64,000 bases of DNA from Brevundimonas sp. GTDB taxonomy: Bacteria > Pseudomonadota > Alphaproteobacteria > Caulobacterales > Caulobacteraceae. Both the position numbers and the translations under genes were made by a program. The stretch lies in contig SCVB01000103.1 of NCBI GenBank assembly GCA_004296955.1, forward strand, positions 1 through 64,000. The letters run 5' to 3'. The notes beneath the pieces were generated by a model. It searched no databases. It saw only the letters and a program-made list of their open reading frames with translations, and was not told where the DNA came from. Positions 51,420 to 60,123 of this stretch are shown piece after piece. Numbering within the stretch: the stretch's first letter is position 1; every line of letters begins with the position of its first letter.

Positions 51420-53398
51420 GCGGCGGTCTTCCGGTTCACACCCAGCCGCAGACGCCGGTCCAGCAGCGACAGCAGGCCGCCCAGGGCCATGATCTCCGGG
51501 CCGAGGAAAATCAGCCGCGCCCAGGGGTTCCACCAGACGCGGACGGTCCAGCCGGCAGCGCCGGCGTCGTTCCGGCCGCGCTCGCCCAGCACCACATAGA
51601 CGTCGTCCAGCCCGCGGAAATCGAGACCGACCTCGCTGGTGGTCTGGCCGCCGGCGGGGAAGAAGCGGCGCTCGGCGGTGATGGTCCTCGCAGCGCCGCC
51701 GTCGCGCAGGGTGACGGTCAGCCGCCCCTGTTCCGCCAGATAGTTCGGACCCTCGACGACGCGGACGGAGTCCAGACGCACGGCCCACCGGCCGGCCTCG
51801 ACGGTCTGGCCGGGCGCCAGCAGGCGGGCGGCCTCGACGCGATAGCCGGTCTCGACCACCGCCCCCAGGACGAAGACCCCCAGTCCCGCATGGGCGAGAG
51901 TCGTGCCCCAGGAGCCGAGCGGCAGGTTCCGCGCGCGGCGCAGGCTCTCGGCGAGGGGCGCGCGGAACAGGCGCACCCGCTCGACGACCTCGGCCAGGGT
52001 TCCGAGAATCAGCCAGGCGCCCAGCCCGACGCCGGCGGCGGACAGGGCCTTGCGGGGCTCGAAGGCCATCCAGCCGAGCAGGGCGACCAGCAGGGCCAGG
52101 CCCGCGGCCAGGCTCAGCCGCTGGGCGACGCCCTTCATGTCGCCGCGCTTCCACGCCAGCAGCGGCCCCGCCGGCAGGATCAGGAAGGCGACCGCCATCA
52201 GCGGGGTGAAGGTCAGGGCGAAATAGGGCGGGCCGACCGAGATGGCGGCCCCGTTGGCGGCCTCGAGGATCAGCGGATAGAGGGTGCCGAGCAGGACAGT
52301 GGCGCACGCCGCGGTCAGGAACAGGTTGTTCAGCACCAGGGCGCCCTCGCGGCTGACCGGCGCGAACACGCCGCCGCCCTTCAGCCCGGGCGCCCGCCAG
52401 GCGAACAGGGCGAAGGCTGCGCCCGCCGTGCCGCCAAGGATGGCCAGCAGCATCATGCCGCGCTGGGGGTCGACGGCGAAGGCGTGGACGCTGGTCAGCA
52501 CGCCCGAGCGGACCAGGAAGGCCCCCAGCATGGAGAAGGTGAAGGCCAGCAGGGCGAGGAAGGCCGTCCAGCCCACCAGGGCGCCGCGCCGCTCGGTGAC
52601 CACGGCGGAGTGCAGCAGGGCGGTCCCGGCCAGCCACGGCATGAAGCTGGCGTTCTCGACGGGATCCCAGAACCACCAGCCGCCCCAGCCGAGCTCATAA
52701 TAGGCCCAGAAGGCGCCGAGGGTGATGCCGATGGTCAGGAAGGACCAGCTGGCCAGGGCCCACGGACGAACCCAGCGGCCCCAGGCCGGCCAGAAGCTGG
52801 AATTGGCCCGTCCCTCGATCAGGGCGGCGACGGCGAGGGAGAAGCAGACAGAGAACCCGACGTAGCCCGCGTAGAGGAAGGGCGGATGGGAGGCGAGTGC
52901 GGGATCCTGCAGCAGGGGATTCAGCGAATTGCCCTGGAAAGGAACCGGATCCAGCCGCGCGAAAGGGTTGGAGGTGAAGACAGCGAAGGCCAGGAACAGC
53001 ACGCCGAGCAGACCCTGGGTCCCCACGGCCGAGGTCTTGAGGCCGAACGGCAGGCCGCGCGCCCGCGAAAGGACGGCGCCGAAACCGGTCAGGACCAGAC
53101 ACCACAGCAGCAGGGAGCCCTCGTGGCTGCCCCACGCCGCGGCGACCTTGTAGAGCATCGGCTTGTCGGTGTGACTGTTGGCCGCGACATTGGCGACCGA
53201 GAAGTCCGAGACCGCGAAGGCCCAGACCAGGGCCGCAGCAGCCAGGGCGACGGCGACCGCTCCGGCGAGGGCCGCGCCCTCGGCGGCGCCCGCCAGCACC
53301 GGACTGCGGCGCAGCCGGCCGGCGGCGGCCATGGCGGTCTGCAGCACCGCCAGGGCCAGACCCAGGATCAAGGCGAAGGAGCCCAGCTCAACGATCAC
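51416..53398 (-). CDS. ccmF: Heme lyase CcmF (CycK)
   Basis: A 660-residue polytopic protein with about 15 helices. The WWD heme-binding motif reads WGGWWFWDPVENASFMPWL, and conserved His residues lie in flanking loops (SHPPFLYAGYVG; VLTSVHAFA). It joins heme from CcmE to apocytochrome c. The start is the GTG at 53398, overlapping the ccmE stop (GTGA); the upstream extension is out of family. Confidence 0.95.
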   Translation of the reverse strand: MIVELGSFALILGLALAVLQTAMAAAGRLRRSPVLAGAAEGAALAGAVAVALAAAALVWAFAVSDFSVANVAANSHTDKPMLYKVAAAWGSHEGSLLLWCLVLTGFGAVLSRARGLPFGLKTSAVGTQGLLGVLFLAFAVFTSNPFARLDPVPFQGNSLNPLLQDPALASHPPFLYAGYVGFSVCFSLAVAALIEGRANSSFWPAWGRWVRPWALASWSFLTIGITLGAFWAYYELGWGGWWFWDPVENASFMPWLAGTALLHSAVVTERRGALVGWTAFLALLAFTFSMLGAFLVRSGVLTSVHAFAVDPQRGMMLLAILGGTAGAAFALFAWRAPGLKGGGVFAPVSREGALVLNNLFLTAACATVLLGTLYPLILEAANGAAISVGPPYFALTFTPLMAVAFLILPAGPLLAWKRGDMKGVAQRLSLAAGLALLVALLGWMAFEPRKALSAAGVGLGAWLILGTLAEVVERVRLFRAPLAESLRRARNLPLGSWGTTLAHAGLGVFVLGAVVETGYRVEAARLLAPGQTVEAGRWAVRLDSVRVVEGPNYLAEQGRLTVTLRDGGAARTITAERRFFPAGGQTTSEVGLDFRGLDDVYVVLGERGRNDAGAAGWTVRVWWNPWARLIFLGPEIMALGGLLSLLDRRLRLGVNRKTAA

Positions 53399-53877
53399 GT
53401 GACGGGCGCTCCCGCAGGGGACTCGCCCTCGGGGCGCCACTCGCCCTTGGCCTTGAGCCGGTCGGCGACCTCGCGCGGCATATAGTTCTCGTCATGCTTG
53501 GCCAGCACCTGGGTGGCGCGGAAGCTGCGATCGGGCTGGAACGCGCCCTGGGTGACCACCCCCTGCCCCTCGCGGAAGAGGTCCGGAAGATCGCCGTGGT
53601 AGACGATGCGGGTGGTCGCGACATTGTCAGTGATGGCGAAGGCGACCTCGCCATCGGCGCCGCGCACCACGCTGCCGGCCTCGACCAGTCCGCCCAGGCG
53701 AATGACCCTTCCCGGGGGCGCCGTCTCGGCGGTCGCCTCGGACGGCGAGAAGAAGAAGGTGACGTTGTCGCGCATGGCGTACAGCGACAGGCCGACCGCC
53801 AGGGCCAGCACCGGCGCCACCGCGGCGACGACCCAGAGGCGACGGCGCGCCTTGGGAGATTTCGGCAGCCAGTTCAT
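53395..53877 (-). CDS. ccmE: Heme chaperone CcmE (CycJ)
   Basis: A 160-residue protein with one N-terminal helix and a periplasmic OB-fold. The heme-binding motif HDENY is present: H128 makes the covalent bond to heme, and Y132 is its ligand. The phrase RVIRLGGLVEAGSVVR is the family start of the barrel. It passes heme to CcmF. The ATG at 53877 overlaps the ccmI stop (ATGA). Confidence 0.95.
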   Translation of the reverse strand: MNWLPKSPKARRRLWVVAAVAPVLALAVGLSLYAMRDNVTFFFSPSEATAETAPPGRVIRLGGLVEAGSVVRGADGEVAFAITDNVATTRIVYHGDLPDLFREGQGVVTQGAFQPDRSFRATQVLAKHDENYMPREVADRLKAKGEWRPEGESPAGAPVT

Positions 53878-54683
53878 TCGTCTTCCCCCGGCATCCGCCG
53901 TTGCAGGTCGGCCCGGCGCGGATCGGCCGGGTCGAGGGCGGCGATCAGCGGCCCCCACATGGCGCGCACGGTCCCGGCGTCGCCGCGGGCCAGGGCCGCC
54001 TCGCCGAGGAAGTAGCGGGGGCCCAACTGGTCGGGATCGTGGCGCAGGGCCTGGGCGAAGGCGGCCTCGGCCTCGCCGCCGACCACGCCGCTGTTGGCGC
54101 GCGTCAGGCTCTCGCCCAGCCGGCCCCAGCTCTCGGCGTCGTCCGGCCGCAGCGCCACAGCCCGACGGAAGGCCGAGGCGGCGCCGATCGGATCGCCCGC
54201 CTCGAACCGGGCCGCGCCCAGCATGGTCAGGGCCTCATGATCGCCGGGGCGCTGTTTGACGACGCGAGCCGCCACGGCGGCGATCTGCGGGGCCTGGAGC
54301 GTCTCCAGTTCATTCGTCCACTGATCCACGCGGCGCTCAAAAGCCTGGTCCGGCGCGCCCGGCGTCCCGATGACGGCGTACAGGCCGAGCGCGGCGGCGG
54401 CCATGGCCGCCATGCCGCCCAGCACCCAGACCCGGTCCCCGGCGCGGGCCCGGACGGGCGCGGCCTCGCGGCTGGAAACCAGGATGCGGCGTCCGGCCTC
54501 CGCGCGGGCGGCGGTCCAGGCGGCCTCGTCGAGCAATCCGCGCGCCTTCAGCCGGTCCAGTTCGGCCAGTTCCGGAGAGGCCGAGACCGTCTCGTCAGTA
54601 TCCGCACCCCGGCGCGCGCCGGTCAGGGCGGACAGACCCGCCAGGGCCGTCAGCAGCGCCGCCATGATCCAGAAAATCGTCAT
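53874..54683 (-). CDS. ccmI: Cytochrome c biogenesis protein CcmI (CycH)
   Basis: A 269-residue protein. Two membrane helices (about 2-22, 85-106) flank a cytoplasmic segment, then a periplasmic TPR region (about 130-250, HEALTMLGAARFEAGDPIGAA). CcmI is the apocytochrome chaperone in the CcmF/H complex. First gene of the cycHJKL operon; every junction is a four-base start/stop overlap. Confidence 0.9.
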   Translation of the reverse strand: MTIFWIMAALLTALAGLSALTGARRGADTDETVSASPELAELDRLKARGLLDEAAWTAARAEAGRRILVSSREAAPVRARAGDRVWVLGGMAAMAAAALGLYAVIGTPGAPDQAFERRVDQWTNELETLQAPQIAAVAARVVKQRPGDHEALTMLGAARFEAGDPIGAASAFRRAVALRPDDAESWGRLGESLTRANSGVVGGEAEAAFAQALRHDPDQLGPRYFLGEAALARGDAGTVRAMWGPLIAALDPADPRRADLQRRMPGEDE

Positions 54684-54701
54684 GACCGGCGATGTAGCCG
54701 A

Positions 54702-56063
54702 TCAGGCGGCCCGCGACGAGGCCTCGTCGTCCTTTGGAGGGGCCCCGGCGACCGCGGCCCGACGCCGCACCGTGCGGGCGGGGTCGACGGCGTCGATCAG
54801 GTCGAGGCAGCGGGCGGACAGTTCGACAAGGACCAGGGCGTGGGACTCATCCGTCGCCTCGCCGTCATTGATGAGGCGCAGCGCCTCATCGGCATAGTCG
54901 GACAGGCGGACGGTCAGCAATTCGACCAGGGCCTTTCGGTCAGCCTCGCAGCCGAACGTCGAGGCCGGTCCGCGGGCCGAGCCGACAAGTTTCAGCAGGC
55001 TGAGCGCCGTCTCGACGGTCGGTCCCGTGGCCGGCGCCGCAAGGGCGGGCGACTTGCGCGTCATACGGCCCGCGATCTGGACCCGCTCCAGCGGCAGGGC
55101 CTCGTCGACCGCCTTCTCGGCCGCGCGCAACAGGCCCGACAGCCGGCGGGCGATGGCCACGCGCGCGTCCCGCACCGACTTGCCCCAGACGCTCTGGGGA
55201 TTGAGCGTCAGGGTCACGTCCAGTTCGCCGAGCACGCTGGCGCACCAGTTGAAGTCGGCGATGACGGACTCAACGCGATCGAGGTCGACCGCCGGCTTGA
55301 ACGCCTCGATCCTCCTGGTCCGGACGTCGACCCCGGCGATCAGCCGGTCGACGAAGCCCGCCAGCTCGGAATCGCTGAGAAACCCCTCGCGGCCCGCGGC
55401 CAGGGAGGTCTGGATGACGATCCGCAGGATCAGGACGGCGTCATCGAGGTGGGCGAACAGCATCTCCAGCACCCGCTGGGCGCCGTCGACGTGAACGCTG
55501 GCGCAGTCCTTGAGCAGCAGCCGGAGTTCAGCCACCTGGTCGCCGTCGGGGCGTTTGAGCCACACGTCCAGCGACGGCAGGCCGCGCCGCGCCAGATGGG
55601 TCAGGTCGAGACAGCGGGCCAGATCGGCGAGTCCGGCCTGGCGCCCGGCTTCATCGCCCTGCGCCGGCCATACGAGGTCAGGCTGGTCCCGCACCGCGGC
55701 GGCCGCTGACTGGCAGATGCGGTCAGCAACGGCGGCGACCTCCGGTCCGTCGCCATCGAGGCGATCCAGCAGTTCCGGCTCGCGCGCCGTCGCGGCCTTC
55801 CACAACCGCGGCAGGACCCGCGGCGGAAAGGTCATGGCCGTCACGCCGTCAGCGCGAGGGCGGAACATGGGGGCGAGGGGCGCCATGACGCGACCGCGCC
55901 GTTGCCGGTCGCGGACCTCTTCCGCCAGCATGAAGCGAAGCTCGGCCGCTTTTCCGCCCGCCAATGGCGCAACGGCGGCGGACACGGTCCGAAGCATGGG
56001 ATCGGCGCACCGCGACAACAGGTCAGCCAAGGCGACGCGATGAACGACAGACAGCCCTGCCAT
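54702..56063 (-). CDS. Unknown protein, 453 aa, between feuPQ-like genes and cycHJKL
   Basis: A soluble, mostly helical protein without a signal peptide. Leu/Ala-rich helices with paired Asp/Arg dominate (AHLDDAVLILRIVIQT; FVDRLIAGVDVRTRRIEAF). There are no recognised domains. The start at 56063 (MAGLSVVHR) is favoured over 56222 because the longer N-terminus is Arg/Pro-rich and non-protein-like. It stops 18 bases before ccmI on the same strand, so it may lead the cyc operon. Third positions are G/C-rich throughout. Confidence 0.65.
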   Translation of the reverse strand: MAGLSVVHRVALADLLSRCADPMLRTVSAAVAPLAGGKAAELRFMLAEEVRDRQRRGRVMAPLAPMFRPRADGVTAMTFPPRVLPRLWKAATAREPELLDRLDGDGPEVAAVADRICQSAAAAVRDQPDLVWPAQGDEAGRQAGLADLARCLDLTHLARRGLPSLDVWLKRPDGDQVAELRLLLKDCASVHVDGAQRVLEMLFAHLDDAVLILRIVIQTSLAAGREGFLSDSELAGFVDRLIAGVDVRTRRIEAFKPAVDLDRVESVIADFNWCASVLGELDVTLTLNPQSVWGKSVRDARVAIARRLSGLLRAAEKAVDEALPLERVQIAGRMTRKSPALAAPATGPTVETALSLLKLVGSARGPASTFGCEADRKALVELLTVRLSDYADEALRLINDGEATDESHALVLVELSARCLDLIDAVDPARTVRRRAAVAGAPPKDDEASSRAA

Positions 56064-56092
56064 GCAAGAATTCCAGCCCCGGCTCGATCCGA

Positions 56093-56110
56093 CTACCCCA
56101 CTATGGGTAG
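56093..56110. repeat. Short inverted repeat upstream of the 453-aa gene
   Basis: CTACCC (56093-56098) and GGGTAG (56105-56110) are separated by CACTAT. The repeat lies between the feuQ-like stop and the start of the unknown gene. It may be an operator or weak hairpin; nothing more can be said. Confidence 0.35.
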
Positions 56111-56142
56111 GCAGGGTTAACAACGACTGTCCAGCGCGACCG

Positions 56143-57579
56143 TCAGGCCTCCGCCGTCGGCAATTCCAGCAGCACCTTGAGTCCTCCGAGGTCGCTGTCC
56201 GCCAGGGTGATGCGCCCGCCATAGGCGCGGGTCAGCTCCACCACGATCGACAGGCCGAGGCCGGACCCCGGCGTGGTCTCGTCCATGCGGGCGCCGCGTT
56301 CAAGGGCCGCCTCGCGCTGACCCGCCGGCAGGCCCGGCCCGTCGTCCTCGACCACCACCACCATCTGGCCCAGGCCAGTCGCGCCGGCCGTGACGCGGAC
56401 GCGCCGCTTCGCCCATTTACAGGCGTTTTCCATCAGATTGCCGAGGATCTCCTGCAGATCCTGCCTTTCGCCCCGGAACCCGAGCTCGTCGGGCGCGCGC
56501 CAGTCGATCTCGACGCCCTTCTCCTCGAACACCCGCTCGAGCATGACGGCCAGTTCGTCGAGCACCTCGGCGATGGGCGTCCGGTCGCCCAGCAGCTGGG
56601 CGCGGGCCGCGGCGCGGGCGCGCCGGAGGTGATGGTCGACCTGGGCCTTCATCACCTCGGTCTGCCTGCGGACCATGTCGGGCAGCGCGCCCTTCTGCGA
56701 GCCGGCCTCGGCCAGCATGACCGACAGGGGCGTCTTCAGGGCGTGGGCCAGGTTGCCGACATGGGTGCGCTGGCGCTCCACGGTCTCCTGGTTCTGGTCC
56801 AGCAGCCGGTTGACCTGTTCCGCGAGCGGCTGGATCTCCAGCGGGTAGCTGCGGGCGATGCGGGCCGCCTTTCCCTTGCGGACGTCGGAGATTTCATTCC
56901 TGAGGCTGAACAGCGGCCGCAGTCCGATCTGGACCTGAAGGAAGACGGCGATGACCAGGCCGAGGCCCAGGATCAGCAGGGCGATCCAGGTGAAGGTCGC
57001 GAACTGTCGCGTGTCGGCGTCGATGTTGGCGCGATCGATCCCGGCCATGAAGACCACCGGCTCCGTCCGGCCGGGCAGCTGTTTCATGCTGGCCGCCACC
57101 CGCAGGGGCTCGCCGCGCGGGCCGGTGGCGTTGTAGCTGATGATCTGGCCAAAGGCGGCGTCCAGCCGTGCAGGCAGCTCGCCCGGCACGGTCAGGTCCG
57201 AACCGGCCAGCGAGGGGGACCGCGCCAGCACCCGCAGCCGGCCGCCCGGGGCCCGTTCGGCCACCGCCCAGTATTCCCCTGACAGCGGCCGCAGGGTCGC
57301 CGCGTCCTTGATCTCGGCGACCACAATGCCGTCGGGCCCGGCGTTGGTGGCGACCACGACTTCGTCGATGGTCGCGGACAGTACATTGCCGAGCCGGCGC
57401 AGGGCGGATTCCTGGTACTGGCTGGTCAGGGCCCAGCCCGTCAGCACCAGGGCCAGAACGATCCAGGCGGAGGCGAGCCAGATCAGGCGCCGGGTCAGGC
57501 TGCGGCCCGGCCGGCCGAACCAGCGCCCCCAGGACCTGTCTTCGGCCAGAGCCGGTTCGCCCCCCGCCGCCTCCGTCAC
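56143..57579 (-). CDS. feuQ: Sensor histidine kinase, FeuQ/PhoQ-like
   Basis: A 478-residue kinase. Two membrane helices (about 33-55 and 192-212) flank a periplasmic sensor. HAMP, then HisKA with NLAHALKTPLSVMLAEA (phospho-His about 277; HALKTPL is the PhoQ-type H-box) and HATPase_c (NLMENACKWAK; DDGPGL; GSGLGLSIVVELTRAYGG). The GTG start at 57579 overlaps the regulator stop (GTGA). The PepSY gene-regulator-kinase order next to cycHJKL matches rhizobial feuN-feuP-feuQ; the gene name rests on that synteny. Confidence 0.8.
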   Translation of the reverse strand: MTEAAGGEPALAEDRSWGRWFGRPGRSLTRRLIWLASAWIVLALVLTGWALTSQYQESALRRLGNVLSATIDEVVVATNAGPDGIVVAEIKDAATLRPLSGEYWAVAERAPGGRLRVLARSPSLAGSDLTVPGELPARLDAAFGQIISYNATGPRGEPLRVAASMKQLPGRTEPVVFMAGIDRANIDADTRQFATFTWIALLILGLGLVIAVFLQVQIGLRPLFSLRNEISDVRKGKAARIARSYPLEIQPLAEQVNRLLDQNQETVERQRTHVGNLAHALKTPLSVMLAEAGSQKGALPDMVRRQTEVMKAQVDHHLRRARAAARAQLLGDRTPIAEVLDELAVMLERVFEEKGVEIDWRAPDELGFRGERQDLQEILGNLMENACKWAKRRVRVTAGATGLGQMVVVVEDDGPGLPAGQREAALERGARMDETTPGSGLGLSIVVELTRAYGGRITLADSDLGGLKVLLELPTAEA

Positions 57580-58256
57580 GCCCCGTCGGACTCCCCGGCC
57601 AGCGGCGTCAGGCGATAGCCGAGGCCGCGCACCGTTTCGATGCGGTCGGGGCCGATCTTCTTGCGCAGGCGGCCGACGAAGACCTCGATGGTGTTGGAGT
57701 CGCGGTCGAAATCCTGGTCGTACAGGTGCTCGACCAGTTCGGTGCGGCTGATCACCCGGCCCTGGTGCATCATCAGATAGTGCAGCAGCCGGTACTCCAG
57801 CGAGGTCAGGCGCAGGGGCTCGCCATTGACCGTGGCGCGGGCCGCGCGGGGGTCGAGACGCAGGCCGCCGCACGACAGGGTCGCCGAGGCGATGCCCGCC
57901 GAACGGCGCAGCAGGGCGCGCAGGCGGGCCAGCAGCTCTTCGGTGTGGAAGGGCTTGGTCAGATAGTCGTCGGCGCCGGCGTCGAAGCCCGACACCTTGT
58001 CGGACCAGGCCCCGCGGGCGGTCAGGATCAGCACCGGCGTGGTCTTGCCGTCCCGGCGCCAGCGCTCCAGCACCGAGACGCCGTCGATCTTGGGCAGGCC
58101 GAGGTCCAGAACGACCACGTCATAGGGTTCGGTGTCGCCGAGGAAATGCGCTTCCTCGCCGTCCGCGGCGTGGTCGACGGCATAGCCGGCGTCGCCCAGG
58201 GCCAGTTTCAGCTGGCGCGAGAGATCGACGTCATCCTCGACAAGCAAGATTCGCAT
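57576..58256 (-). CDS. feuP: OmpR-family response regulator, FeuP/PhoP-like
   Basis: A 226-residue regulator. Receiver with phospho-Asp in VVVLDLGLPKIDG (about 51) and Lys in DYLTKPFHTEE (about 101). The winged-helix domain ends VRGLGYRLTPL. The ATG directly abuts the stop of the PepSY gene. PhoP-class regulators bind direct repeats with 11-bp period, and two such repeats lie in the divergent region 58581-58718, so autoregulation is likely. Confidence 0.85.
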   Translation of the reverse strand: MRILLVEDDVDLSRQLKLALGDAGYAVDHAADGEEAHFLGDTEPYDVVVLDLGLPKIDGVSVLERWRRDGKTTPVLILTARGAWSDKVSGFDAGADDYLTKPFHTEELLARLRALLRRSAGIASATLSCGGLRLDPRAARATVNGEPLRLTSLEYRLLHYLMMHQGRVISRTELVEHLYDQDFDRDSNTIEVFVGRLRKKIGPDRIETVRGLGYRLTPLAGESDGA

Positions 58257-58556
58257 TCAGCGTTCTCCCACGACCCGGCCGGTGCGGGCGTCCACCATGA
58301 TGTCGGCGACCCGACCGCCGGGATATTCCCAACGAACGACGATAGTGTCGCCCCGGTTGCTGGCGCCCAGGAAGCGGCCCGGTCGGCCGGCTGAAGCGCG
58401 CTGGACCGCCTGGCCCATGCTGACCTGGGGGCGCTCGAGCTGACGGTCCTCCTCGCGGCGCAGAGGCGGGGGACGCTCACGGTCCTGCGCCGCCGCCGAT
58501 CCCAAGGGGGCGGCGGCGAGCAGGGCGGCCAGGAATGCGGCGGCGATACGGGTCAT
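58257..58556 (-). CDS. Exported PepSY-domain protein, FeuN-like position
   Basis: A 99-residue protein: a signal peptide (IAAAFLAALLAAAPLGSAAAQ) and one PepSY-like unit (about 50-97: VSMGQAVQRA through VRWEYPGGRVADIMVDARTG). It stands first in an operon with the two-component pair, as the inhibitory periplasmic protein FeuN does in Sinorhizobium. That suggests it modulates the kinase from the periplasm. The gene may be read from a leaderless transcript (see the direct repeat at 58581-58598). Confidence 0.8.
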   Translation of the reverse strand: MTRIAAAFLAALLAAAPLGSAAAQDRERPPPLRREEDRQLERPQVSMGQAVQRASAGRPGRFLGASNRGDTIVVRWEYPGGRVADIMVDARTGRVVGER

Positions 58557-58580
58557 GAACGTCGGTCTAGGGCCCAGGCT

Positions 58581-58598
58581 CTGAACGATGGCTGAACG
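58581..58598 (-). promoter_or_regulatory. Direct-repeat operator before the PepSY-feuPQ operon
   Basis: On the minus strand CGTTCAG (58598-58592) and CGTTCAG (58587-58581) repeat exactly, with an 11-bp period. That is the geometry of a PhoP-class box. Eleven bases after the second unit is TAGACC (58569-58564), a -10 candidate. Transcription would then start at or next to the ATG at 58556. Confidence 0.6.
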
Positions 58599-58700
58599 GC
58601 GAGTGTAGACATGTTTCACCCGCGGCGCGCCCCTTGCCTGCCCCGGGCCGGCGGGGCCATGGACGCGAAGTCATCGACATGAATGAAAGCTGACGCGAGC

Positions 58701-58718
58701 CGTTCAGATCGCGCTCAG
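58701..58718 (+). promoter_or_regulatory. Direct-repeat operator before the exported Arg-rich gene
   Basis: CGTTCAG (58701-58707) and CGCTCAG (58712-58718) repeat with the same 11-bp period and the same 7-base unit as the box at 58581-58598, here pointing to the plus-strand gene. A weak -10 (TCATCT at 58730) lies 11 bases further, 52 bases before the ATG at 58788. Confidence 0.55.
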
Positions 58719-58787
58719 CCGGGGGATGGTCATCTCGCATCAACGCCGGCCGGCCGGTCAGCGTGGAAACCGCCAAGGAGACGACAG

Positions 58788-59201
58788 ATGAAGAAGTTCC
58801 TCATCCCCGCCATCGCCCTGGCCGCGGCCTCCGTCGCGGTCCCCGCCATGGCCCAGAATTACGGCCCGCAACAGCGCGGAGAGCGCTACGAGCGCCCTTA
58901 CGAGCGCGATAACCGCGGCGGTCGCTACGACGACGATCGCGGCGGCCGCAACTGGATGAACATCAGCCAGCGCAAATACCAGCTGGATCGCCGCATCGAC
59001 GTGGGTGAGCGCAACCGCCAGCTCAGCCGTCGGGAAGCGAGCCGGCTCCGGGCCGAGCTGAACGCACTGGTCCGCCTGGAGCGGAACTTCATGCGCGGCG
59101 GCCTTTCGGTTCGCGAGCGGGCCGAACTGGACCGCCGCTACGACCGGCTCTCGGTCCAGGTCCGCGCCGAACGCCGCGACCACGACAACCGCCGCTACTA
59201 G
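58788..59201 (+). CDS. Exported Arg/Tyr-rich protein, probable FeuPQ target
   Basis: A 137-residue protein with a signal peptide (FLIPAIALAAASVAVPAMAQ). The mature part begins with Arg/Tyr/Gly-rich RYERPYERDNRGGRYDDDR, then a helical segment (YQLDRRIDVGERNRQLSRREASRLR) and ends YDRLSVQVRAERRDHDNRRY. About a quarter of the mature residues are Arg. Strong AAGGAG before the ATG. Divergent from the PepSY-feuPQ operon and preceded by the matching 11-bp direct repeat. It could bind polyanions in the periplasm. Function unknown. Confidence 0.75.
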   Translation: MKKFLIPAIALAAASVAVPAMAQNYGPQQRGERYERPYERDNRGGRYDDDRGGRNWMNISQRKYQLDRRIDVGERNRQLSRREASRLRAELNALVRLERNFMRGGLSVRERAELDRRYDRLSVQVRAERRDHDNRRY

Positions 59202-59228
59202 GGCCTGACTTTCCTCCCCGGAAGTCCG

Positions 59229-59258
59229 AGGGGCGCGATCCGGGAGGGTCGCGCCCCT
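59229..59258. terminator. Convergent-gene terminator hairpin
   Basis: AGGGGCGCGA (59229-59238) pairs with TCGCGCCCCT (59249-59258) around a 10-base loop, followed on the plus strand by TTCCTTGTGT. It lies 27 bases after the Arg-rich gene stop and just before the convergent phzF-like stop. A good intrinsic terminator, possibly bidirectional. Confidence 0.75.
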
Positions 59259-59267
59259 TTCCTTGTG

Positions 59268-60077
59268 TCAGACGCGGAGCCTGCTCTCGATCACGGTGAC
59301 AGCGCGGCCGCGCAGCAGGAGCCGATCGCCTCGGGTTTCGGTTTCGATATCCCCGCCCCGCCCCGGGAAAACCTGCCGGAACCGCACGGTCGTGCGACCC
59401 AGTTTGTCGGCGTACAGCGGCCCGAGGATGCAGTGGGCCGAGCCGGTCGCCGGGTCCTCGTCGATGCCGCAGCCGGGCCCGAAGAAGCGGTCGACCACAT
59501 CGACGCCGTCCGGGGGGTCGGCCGGTGCGCAGACGATGACCTGACCGATCTCGCCCGCCTCTCCCTGGAGGGTCCCGAGCGCGCGAATATCCGGCGCCAC
59601 GGCCCGCACCGCCGCCGCATCGGCCAGCACCGCAACCAGATAGCGTCCAGCCCAGACCTCGACCGGCTCGACGCCCAGGGCCTCGGCCAGACCAGCGGGC
59701 GCCGGTGTCCGGCGCGGCGGGTCGGCCGGGAAGTCCATCTCATAGCCCTCGCCCGCGCGACTCACGGTCAGCGGGCCGGACCGGGTTTCGAAGGTCAGGG
59801 CCGCCGCCTCGATTCCCAGCTCGGCCGACAGCGCATGGGCCGAGGCCAAGGTGGCGTGGCCGCACAGATCGACCTCCATGCCCGGCGTGAACCAGCGCAG
59901 GCCGAAGCGGGCCGGATCCGCCGTCCTGAGCAGAAAGGCGGTCTCGGCCTGGTTGTTCTCCTTCGCCAGCGCCTGCATCCAGTCGTCGGAGGGCCAACGG
60001 TCGAACGGCTCGACCACGCAGGCGGGGTTGCCCCTGAACGGGGCGGCGGCGAAGGCGTCGATGGTCCACTGGCGCAT
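59268..60077 (-). CDS. PhzF-family isomerase
   Basis: A 269-residue protein of the diaminopimelate-epimerase-like PhzF family. Catalytic Glu is E45 (NQAETAFL), as in PhzF; the second half has [11 protein letters not shown], the conserved phosphate/carboxylate-binding loop. The reaction in non-phenazine producers is unknown. No phenazine genes are present. The ATG is 46 bases from the divergent GNAT gene. Confidence 0.9.
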   Translation of the reverse strand: MRQWTIDAFAAAPFRGNPACVVEPFDRWPSDDWMQALAKENNQAETAFLLRTADPARFGLRWFTPGMEVDLCGHATLASAHALSAELGIEAAALTFETRSGPLTVSRAGEGYEMDFPADPPRRTPAPAGLAEALGVEPVEVWAGRYLVAVLADAAAVRAVAPDIRALGTLQGEAGEIGQVIVCAPADPPDGVDVVDRFFGPGCGIDEDPATGSAHCILGPLYADKLGRTTVRFRQVFPGRGGDIETETRGDRLLLRGRAVTVIESRLRV

Positions 60078-60123
60078 GGCGCGGGTGTTACGCCAGCGCC
60101 GCCGGTCGCGCTATATCCCGCCG

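Noticed and set aside
51359-53485. 708-codon plus-strand frame opposite ccmF/ccmH
   Set aside because: Gln/Gly/Arg-rich shadow of the well-conserved cyc genes.
56064-56142. CtrA-type site (TTAACC near 56116) before the 453-aa gene
   Set aside because: Only one half-site is present; the second TTAA at the required spacing is missing.
59268-60077. Phenazine biosynthesis
   Set aside because: Only a PhzF-family protein is present, and this family is widespread outside phenazine producers; no other phz gene is nearby.
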